From NCBI GenBank assembly GCA_035620375.1, contig DASPGX010000015.1, positions 1-58,941 on the forward strand: 58,941 nucleotides of DNA. The letters run 5' to 3'. The notes beneath the pieces were generated by a model. The model was not told the DNA's origin, made no database searches, and saw only the letters and a program-made list of their open reading frames with translations. Numbering within the stretch: position 1 is the first letter of the stretch; every line of letters starts with the position of its first letter. The position numbers were made by a program, and so were the translations under genes. Positions 53,981 through 58,941 of the stretch are shown piece by piece. Origin of the DNA: DASPGX01 sp035620375 (GTDB lineage Bacteria > Patescibacteriota > Minisyncoccia > 2-02-FULL-40-12 > GWA2-44-9).

Positions 53981-53985
53981 CTGTT

Positions 53986-54450
53986 ATGGAAACCGGTCCG
54001 AATACCCGTCTTACGGGGTTCACACTTTTGGAAATCCTTCTGGTTGTTGCCGCTATCTCCATTCTCGCGGGCATTGTCATCGTCGCCATCAACCCCGGAG
54101 AACAGCTCGGACAGACCCGAAATGCGCAGCGGAGAGCCGACGTACGCACTATCAGTGACGCCATCGCGCAGTATTACCTCAAGGAGGGCACGTATCCAAC
54201 CACGTTTGAAACGGGTACAACGTGCGGAAACGCCGACGAGCAGGAAATCTGCAAAACCGGCGCGTCCCCCTGCTATACGGATTTGTCGGAACTGACAACG
54301 AACGCCACGTATCTTGTGTCCATCCCGGTGGACCCTCTGGCCGAGAGCACGGGCAGCGGGTACTACGTGGTGCGGAACACGACAACGAACCGGGTGATTG
54401 TGTGTGCGCCGCTTGCAGAACTCTCTGAGACCATCAGCGTAACCCGCTAG
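53986..54450 (+). CDS. Type IV pilin-like (prepilin) protein
   Basis: 154 residues. A short basic leader is cut before the methylated residue in the prepilin motif LTGFTLLEILLVVAAISILAG; the Glu at +5 is present. A globular part with two Cys pairs follows (TTCGNADEQEICKTG, ASPCYTD, VIVCAPL), with LKEGTYPTTFETG in the place typical of pseudopilins of the GspG type. It may be a pilus subunit for adhesion or DNA uptake. No other pilus gene is in the window. A long open frame in front overlaps other genes and is not part of it. Confidence 0.85.
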   Translation: METGPNTRLTGFTLLEILLVVAAISILAGIVIVAINPGEQLGQTRNAQRRADVRTISDAIAQYYLKEGTYPTTFETGTTCGNADEQEICKTGASPCYTDLSELTTNATYLVSIPVDPLAESTGSGYYVVRNTTTNRVIVCAPLAELSETISVTR

Positions 54451-54460
54451 GAACCTTCAC

Positions 54461-54508
54461 GCAGAAAAACGGCCCCGCCTGAATAGGGCGGGGTTTCCGT
54501 TTTTCTGC
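54461..54508. terminator. Hairpin terminator of the pilin gene, GCAGAAAAACGG type
   Basis: Outer arms GCAGAAAAACGG/CCGTTTTTCTGC and inner CCCCGCC/GGCGGGG, ten bases past the stop; same stem as 40671-40719. Confidence 0.85.
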
Positions 54509-54515
54509 CGCGGGG

Positions 54516-54657
54516 GCTTGCCCGATTTCTGCGTTGCTCCTTCCGGTCCTCCCTCGCCGTACATTAGTACGCCTCGGTTCGGTCCTCAGTCGGAGGCGAT
54601 TCCCGTGGAAGTTCCTCCACGTGAACCTTCGCCTGGCCGCCTTGAACTCAGGCAAGC
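54516..54657 (-). repeat. Dispersed structured repeat, copy 6, with an insertion
   Basis: Outer arms GCTTGCCCGA (54516-54525) and TCAGGCAAGC (54648-54657, one mismatch). The core is complete on the minus strand. The 41-base hairpin element (54594-54634) is inserted between the core and one arm, which explains the greater length. Confidence 0.75.
54594..54634 (-). repeat. 41-base hairpin element, copy B
   Basis: On the minus strand AGGCGAAGGTTCACG, TGG, AGGAACTT, CCA, CGGGAATCGCCT. It has the same length as copy A at 48540, and the TGG/CCA pair replaces CCG/CGG. Confidence 0.75.
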
Positions 54658-54687
54658 GTGAAGGCTCTAAATCGCGGAGGACACCCC

Positions 54688-54722
54688 ATTTTTAACGGCT
54701 CATGAGATGAGCCGTTAAAAAT
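54688..54722. terminator. Recurrent AACGGCTCA hairpin, copy e
   Basis: Perfect 15-bp arms ATTTTTAACGGCTCA and complement with a 5-base loop; T-runs on both strands. It ends six bases before the stop of the giant gene, so it serves that gene and perhaps the pilin gene. Confidence 0.85.
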
Positions 54723-54728
54723 AGAGCG

Positions 54729-57700
54729 CTATTCGGAGGGTTCCTGAGGAGGAGGTTCCGGCGCGGGTTCGGGGGCGGGTTCAGGAGCCGGCTCCGGTTC
54801 GGGTTCCGGCTCGGGTTCGGGCTGCGACTCCGGTTCAGATACAGGTTCGGACTCAGGCTCGGGTCCCGGCTCGGAGGCGGGCGGGGGTTCTGTCGATTCT
54901 TCGGGAGCCGGCTCAACTGACTCCTCCGGCGCCGGGGAGGGTTCGCCTTGCGGCTCCGGTGCGGGCGGGGGCTCAGGCGTCGCGACAGGAGGCATGAAGA
55001 GCTTGGGCTCGCGGATCGCAAGAGCGGTCCAGCTGAACGGGACGTCCACGTCCTGTTCAGCGTTGATGCGGATAGTGAAGCCGTACTCGTCCACGCGCGT
55101 CACGATATACGCCAGCCCACCGTCCAGGAGCGCGTCTTCAAGCTCATCGCTCGCGCTCGCCGTGGAGAGGGTTACCGTCGCATTCACGACCGGCCGGTAC
55201 AGGTATTCCCGTTCAAATTCCACCGTAACTTCGGTCTGACCGGCGGGAATGAGCGCGAACCCTCCCGTGTCGCTGGTGAAGTACGGCCGGCCGAAGAATT
55301 CCACATCATCTAATAGACGGATGAACTCGCCCGTCGTGGAAATCTCGCCCACCGCAAGTCCGCCGTTCGCCGTGACCAGCGAGTGGTAAACCAGCGACCC
55401 GCTCGCCGGCGCGGATACGGAGGCCATGGATGACTCAATCACCGTTATCCGGTCAGTGAGGGTGGACAGCGCCGATTCAGAGGCGCTGGCGCGTGAGCGC
55501 AAGCTCTCAAACGCGGCCGCAAGCGAGACGTCGCTCTCCTGCAGTTGCGCCACATTGACCTCCAGCGCGGCCATGCGCTCGGTATATTGCGCTCCCGCAT
55601 CGGCGTAGCTGACGTTCACCGCGACCGCCACTGAACCTTCACCGATACCCGAATAATCCTCAAGCGCACGCCCGATGACCAGGCCGTCAGACGTCGCCGC
55701 CTGCGCGACGCCGGGCTCGTCGGATACCGACAGGTAATCGCCGGCGCGGACCGTGCCGCTCACGCGCACCGCCGTACGCCCGCCGATGGCAACCGGCAGG
55801 CCCGCTTCGCCGTTCTCCAACGACACGGCCCCGTATCCCGCGATGATGCCGACGACGCCAAACGGGTCGCCCGGACGGGACGGCCTGACGACTCCCGCTT
55901 CGGGGTCATAACTGACCAGCGTTCCCTTTGCCATCTCATAATCCTCAACCGGATACACCTGCGTGATGGCGCTGTTGACCGCGAGCCCCTCCGGCGCCTG
56001 CCGGACGACAGCCTGCGCGAGGTTCGGATCGTCCGTGTTATCGTCCTGCCACCACCGGTAGAAGTCCACATCCAAGCTGTTCGCCACGGACCCGGCCTGT
56101 CCCTGCCACATCATCTGCGTCGCGAGTTGCGAGGACGGAATGTTCGTCGTGCTGGAACCGCAGAATACCGGCACGACGCCGTCGGACGCGTTGTTGTCCA
56201 CGTAGAAGTCCACCCGGCTCGGACTGCGGACCTCAATGATGAACACCGCGAAGTTCGTCGTGCTGATGGTGTTCGCCGTTGCCGGACAGGTGACGGTCGT
56301 CTGGGTGCCGCCGCTGCGCGTGATACCGGTCCACTCCGTCCCCAGCGTCCCCGCGTTGTTGTTGGAGAATCCGATGAAGTTCGTCGGCGCAACCAGCGCG
56401 CCGTCGGTCGCGTCGCCCGCGCCGACATAGATGCCGTACAGGTTTGAAATCACGGTCGGACGTACCTTCGCCGTGATGAGCGGCAAGCGGGAGGCCGCAA
56501 GAATGAGGCGGGGGTCGTTCGTCGCCTCGTCCATCATCGTCATACAGCCGTTGCTCGCACCGCCGTTGTTGGTAATGCGGAGGAAACCGTTAATCTGGTC
56601 GTTCACCGATTCAAAGATACAGCTGTTTCCGCTACCGCTCTCATACGTACCCCACGCGCTCCAGTCGCCGATACCCGTGTTGGATGCGCCGGCTTTGTCC
56701 GACGTGGAGGTCGTGAACGCCTTGTTGAATTCCTCGGCCATCATGGAGTTGCGGGACACGTACGCGCCGCCGACGACGATGGAGCCGAACTGCGACGAAC
56801 CGGCGCTGAAGCTCAGCAACGGATTGTTGTTTACATCAATGAAGGTCAAGCTTCCGCTCGCCGGAATCTGGATATAGTTGGTCTTCCCCGTGAACTGAAT
56901 GCCGTAATCCCAGCCATTCCCGATACGGATTGCGGATTCCCCGACATTGGATTTACTGGCGATGCCGGAGATATCCAGCCCGAAGAACGACTTGCTGGCG
57001 CCTCCGCCCGTGTTGCCCGACGTCGCGACCAGCCGGAGAATGGAATTCGTGATGGCCGTGGTACCGCTGTCACCCTGTCCGAAGCTGATTTCCAGCCCAT
57101 CCACGCCGCTCGTCGTCGCTGCGAGCGTCCGGCTGGAGATGCGGGCGAAGTCAAGTGCCGCGCTCGTGGCGTTCACGAGCAGGCGCGAGAGGGACGCCGT
57201 GCCGGCGACCTCGAACGAGCCGGCGACCGACGCGCCCGCGGAGAAGAAGTTCAGGCCGGTCCAGGTGTTTGATGTGGAACGCGAGGCGGGTCCGTTCGTC
57301 CAATCCAGACGGACGAACGACTGTGAAGCCGTGAAGCCGATATTGAAGTGTCCGGGCTCAAACGAGAGCGAACCGATGTGGATGAACGCCCCCGAGTCGA
57401 TGCCTTCCCTCACGGAGAGCCCCTTGCCCAGGCCGTCCGCGCCGCTGCCTCCCGCTGCCGTTCCGCAGGAGAACTGCCCCGTGGACGCGTTGTACTGCAG
57501 GAACTGGCTCGCACCGTTGCAGGTCGTCAGGCCCGCGCCGTATATCGCCGATGCGGACGCGTAGCCGGAGGCCTCAAAACCGCCCGACAGCGAGGCGTTC
57601 GTGATGACGAACAGCGTGGGAATGGAGAGCGTCGGGTCGCCGGCCGAACCGGTGCCGTTGGTCACCGTAATCTGGTTCGTCGTCCCCGTGAGCGTCCGCT

Positions 57701-58940
57701 GGGAGAACGTGTTGGAGCCTGTCACCGCAAGTAAGCCGGCCGTGGAGGTGATTCCCGACAGGGCCGAAAGGGTCTGGTCCACGACGAACACGGGGTCCCC
57801 GGCGATGCCCGCGGGGTTGGTGACCTGCAGTCCCGCTCCCGACGTCGTCAGAGAGCGCTGCGCCCACGTGTCAGTGCCCGTCCGCGCGGCGAATCCCGTG
57901 GAACCGAGGCCCTCCAGAGCGGCCAGGTCGTTTGCCAGGGCGAGCGTCGGGTCGCCGGACACGCCGTCGCCGTTCGTGACCGTGATGCCCGCCGCAGGGC
58001 CGGTGATGGTGCGCGTTGCGAACGTCTGGGCGCCCGTCCGCGCGATGATGCCCGTCGTGGACACCACGGCGACGTCGCCCGACGCGTCCGGAAGCGTGAA
58101 CGTGCGGTCAGCGGTGGGATCCGCAAGCGTCAGCAGCGCCTCATTCGCATCCGCCGAGGAGCCCTCAAAGAGCACGCCCGTTGAGCCGAAGACGCTCTGA
58201 CCCGAGGTCAGCGCCGGGTCGCCCGCAAGCGTCGCGGTGTACGGGAACGCCAGCGTTACCGCGCCGTTGGCGCCGCCGTCGGTCACGGAAATCTGATGTG
58301 CCGTACCGGTCAACGCGCGCTCCAGCGAGAGCGAAGCCGTGTTTCCGATGGTAACGAACGGAATATTGGAGTTGGTCGTATCAGTCGCATTCAGCGTATT
58401 GCCGCTCCATGCAAGGTTCGTTCCCGCGGTGATTCTTGTGGACGGGGTGTCGTAGAACGACTCCCAATTAGATATAGAAGCGGTGAGGGGAATACTGAAT
58501 CCGGCGGCGACGGCGAGATTGTATGCGCCGTTTGCTCCTCCGTCGGTGAATTCCAGCGGGGCGGTCGCCGTAAGGGAGCGCTCAAAGGCGAGCGACGCGG
58601 TGTTGCCGACCGAGAGGAAGGCGATGTTGGAATTCGTGGTATCGGGGTCGGCGACGCACGAGAATGTGCCGTTCACGTTCCACTGCAGTTTCTGGACCGA
58701 CGTACATGTCGCCAGTCCGCTCCCGAACGTCGCCGAAGCGGAAGCATTGCCCGCCACCTCCAGGCTTCCTGATAACGAGGCGTTCGAGCTCAACAGGGTC
58801 AGGCCGCCGAAGGTGAGCGTGTTGCCGTTCAGATCCGTGGTGGTGTTCGCGTCCAGGGTCAGGGCGTTCGCGATTTCATCCCAGTCCAGGGAGTTGGATG
58901 CGGGGCGGAAGTTGGCGGGGTTGATGGTGGTGCCGTTGAT
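54729..58940 (-). CDS. Giant fibre-like surface protein (N-terminus outside window)
   Basis: At least 1403 residues; the frame is open to the right edge, so the start is missing. Most of it is low-complexity beta sequence with recurring units: LTNGTGSAGDPTLSI-like (seen as ITVTNGDGVSGDPTLAL and ITVTNGTGSAGDPTLSI), and LSGSLEVAGNASASA / LSGGFEASGYASASA. It resembles phage tail-fibre or trimeric adhesin stalks. Near the C-terminus, KGTLVSYDPEAGVVRP...GTVRAGDYLSVSDEPGVAQ is a block common in CPR surface proteins. It is followed by a coiled coil (AALEVNVAQLQESDVSLAAA) and a long Pro/Glu tail. The tail has no sorting motif or helix that I can see. It converges with the pilin gene. Confidence 0.75.
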   Translation of the reverse strand: MNGTTINPANFRPASNSLDWDEIANALTLDANTTTDLNGNTLTFGGLTLLSSNASLSGSLEVAGNASASATFGSGLATCTSVQKLQWNVNGTFSCVADPDTTNSNIAFLSVGNTASLAFERSLTATAPLEFTDGGANGAYNLAVAAGFSIPLTASISNWESFYDTPSTRITAGTNLAWSGNTLNATDTTNSNIPFVTIGNTASLSLERALTGTAHQISVTDGGANGAVTLAFPYTATLAGDPALTSGQSVFGSTGVLFEGSSADANEALLTLADPTADRTFTLPDASGDVAVVSTTGIIARTGAQTFATRTITGPAAGITVTNGDGVSGDPTLALANDLAALEGLGSTGFAARTGTDTWAQRSLTTSGAGLQVTNPAGIAGDPVFVVDQTLSALSGITSTAGLLAVTGSNTFSQRTLTGTTNQITVTNGTGSAGDPTLSIPTLFVITNASLSGGFEASGYASASAIYGAGLTTCNGASQFLQYNASTGQFSCGTAAGGSGADGLGKGLSVREGIDSGAFIHIGSLSFEPGHFNIGFTASQSFVRLDWTNGPASRSTSNTWTGLNFFSAGASVAGSFEVAGTASLSRLLVNATSAALDFARISSRTLAATTSGVDGLEISFGQGDSGTTAITNSILRLVATSGNTGGGASKSFFGLDISGIASKSNVGESAIRIGNGWDYGIQFTGKTNYIQIPASGSLTFIDVNNNPLLSFSAGSSQFGSIVVGGAYVSRNSMMAEEFNKAFTTSTSDKAGASNTGIGDWSAWGTYESGSGNSCIFESVNDQINGFLRITNNGGASNGCMTMMDEATNDPRLILAASRLPLITAKVRPTVISNLYGIYVGAGDATDGALVAPTNFIGFSNNNAGTLGTEWTGITRSGGTQTTVTCPATANTISTTNFAVFIIEVRSPSRVDFYVDNNASDGVVPVFCGSSTTNIPSSQLATQMMWQGQAGSVANSLDVDFYRWWQDDNTDDPNLAQAVVRQAPEGLAVNSAITQVYPVEDYEMAKGTLVSYDPEAGVVRPSRPGDPFGVVGIIAGYGAVSLENGEAGLPVAIGGRTAVRVSGTVRAGDYLSVSDEPGVAQAATSDGLVIGRALEDYSGIGEGSVAVAVNVSYADAGAQYTERMAALEVNVAQLQESDVSLAAAFESLRSRASASESALSTLTDRITVIESSMASVSAPASGSLVYHSLVTANGGLAVGEISTTGEFIRLLDDVEFFGRPYFTSDTGGFALIPAGQTEVTVEFEREYLYRPVVNATVTLSTASASDELEDALLDGGLAYIVTRVDEYGFTIRINAEQDVDVPFSWTALAIREPKLFMPPVATPEPPPAPEPQGEPSPAPEESVEPAPEESTEPPPASEPGPEPESEPVSEPESQPEPEPEPEPEPAPEPAPEPAPEPPPQEPSE

Positions 58941-58941
58941 G

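Noticed and set aside
1..58941. CRISPR arrays, rRNA genes, transposases and prophage genes
   Set aside because: No regularly spaced direct repeats, no rRNA-like sequence and no transposase or integrase motif were found. The baseplate-J-like gene stands alone without phage neighbours.

Overview
The window looks like part of a compact, GC-rich chromosome of a Patescibacteria/CPR bacterium. This is inferred from gene features, not from a database search. The supporting signs are a short L13, an alpha subunit of RNA polymerase without its C-terminal domain, a short alanyl-tRNA synthetase, a baseplate-J-like membrane protein, many one-helix surface proteins with Pro/Glu-rich or beta-rich exteriors, and few biosynthetic genes. 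Start codons are mixed (ATG, GTG, one TTG). Many genes have a -10 box only 5 to 9 bases before the start codon, which suggests leaderless mRNAs; others have strong AGGAGG-type ribosome sites.

Layout. 1-4.5 kb: translation and transcription operon on the minus strand (infA-rpmJ-rpsM-rpsK-rpsD-rpoA-rplQ-rplM-rpsI), with repeat-like hairpin linkers between several genes. 4.8-11.4 kb: baseplate-J-like protein, small membrane protein, UvrD-type helicase fused to a PD-(D/E)XK nuclease, and an HtrA-like secreted protease. 11.5-17.6 kb: six-gene MoxR/DUF58/von Willebrand A operon of the aerotolerance (Bat) type. 17.7-29.8 kb: accessory membrane and secreted proteins, with dus and alaS among them. 29.8-36.5 kb: PagL-like barrel, pyrD, corA, a phosphodiesterase, a class A penicillin-binding protein and tRNA-Arg, -Pro and -Gly (tRNA-His lies at 29.1 kb). 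36.5-44.1 kb: patatin, HU, RNase Y, mnmA, nadK, HAD hydrolase, MazG-like and DUF167 proteins. 44.1-49.4 kb: Lys-rich miniprotein, two lytic-transglycosylase-like proteins, a cupredoxin, a VirB2-like pilin and a DsbA-like thioredoxin. 49.4-58.9 kb: a surface-protein cluster with two membrane-anchored cohesin proteins, one secreted dockerin protein, a type IV pilin-like protein and a giant fibre-like protein that runs off the right edge.

The most notable system is the three-gene operon at 49.4-53.4 kb. A secreted protein with two dockerin calcium loops precedes two cohesin-domain proteins, each with one transmembrane anchor, which would let the first protein dock on the cell surface. The second notable layer is intergenic. 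It includes several families of dispersed hairpin elements, some with compensatory changes in their stems, a recurrent terminator built on one 9-base stem, and partial duplications of the 3' ends of two tRNA genes that look like integration scars.
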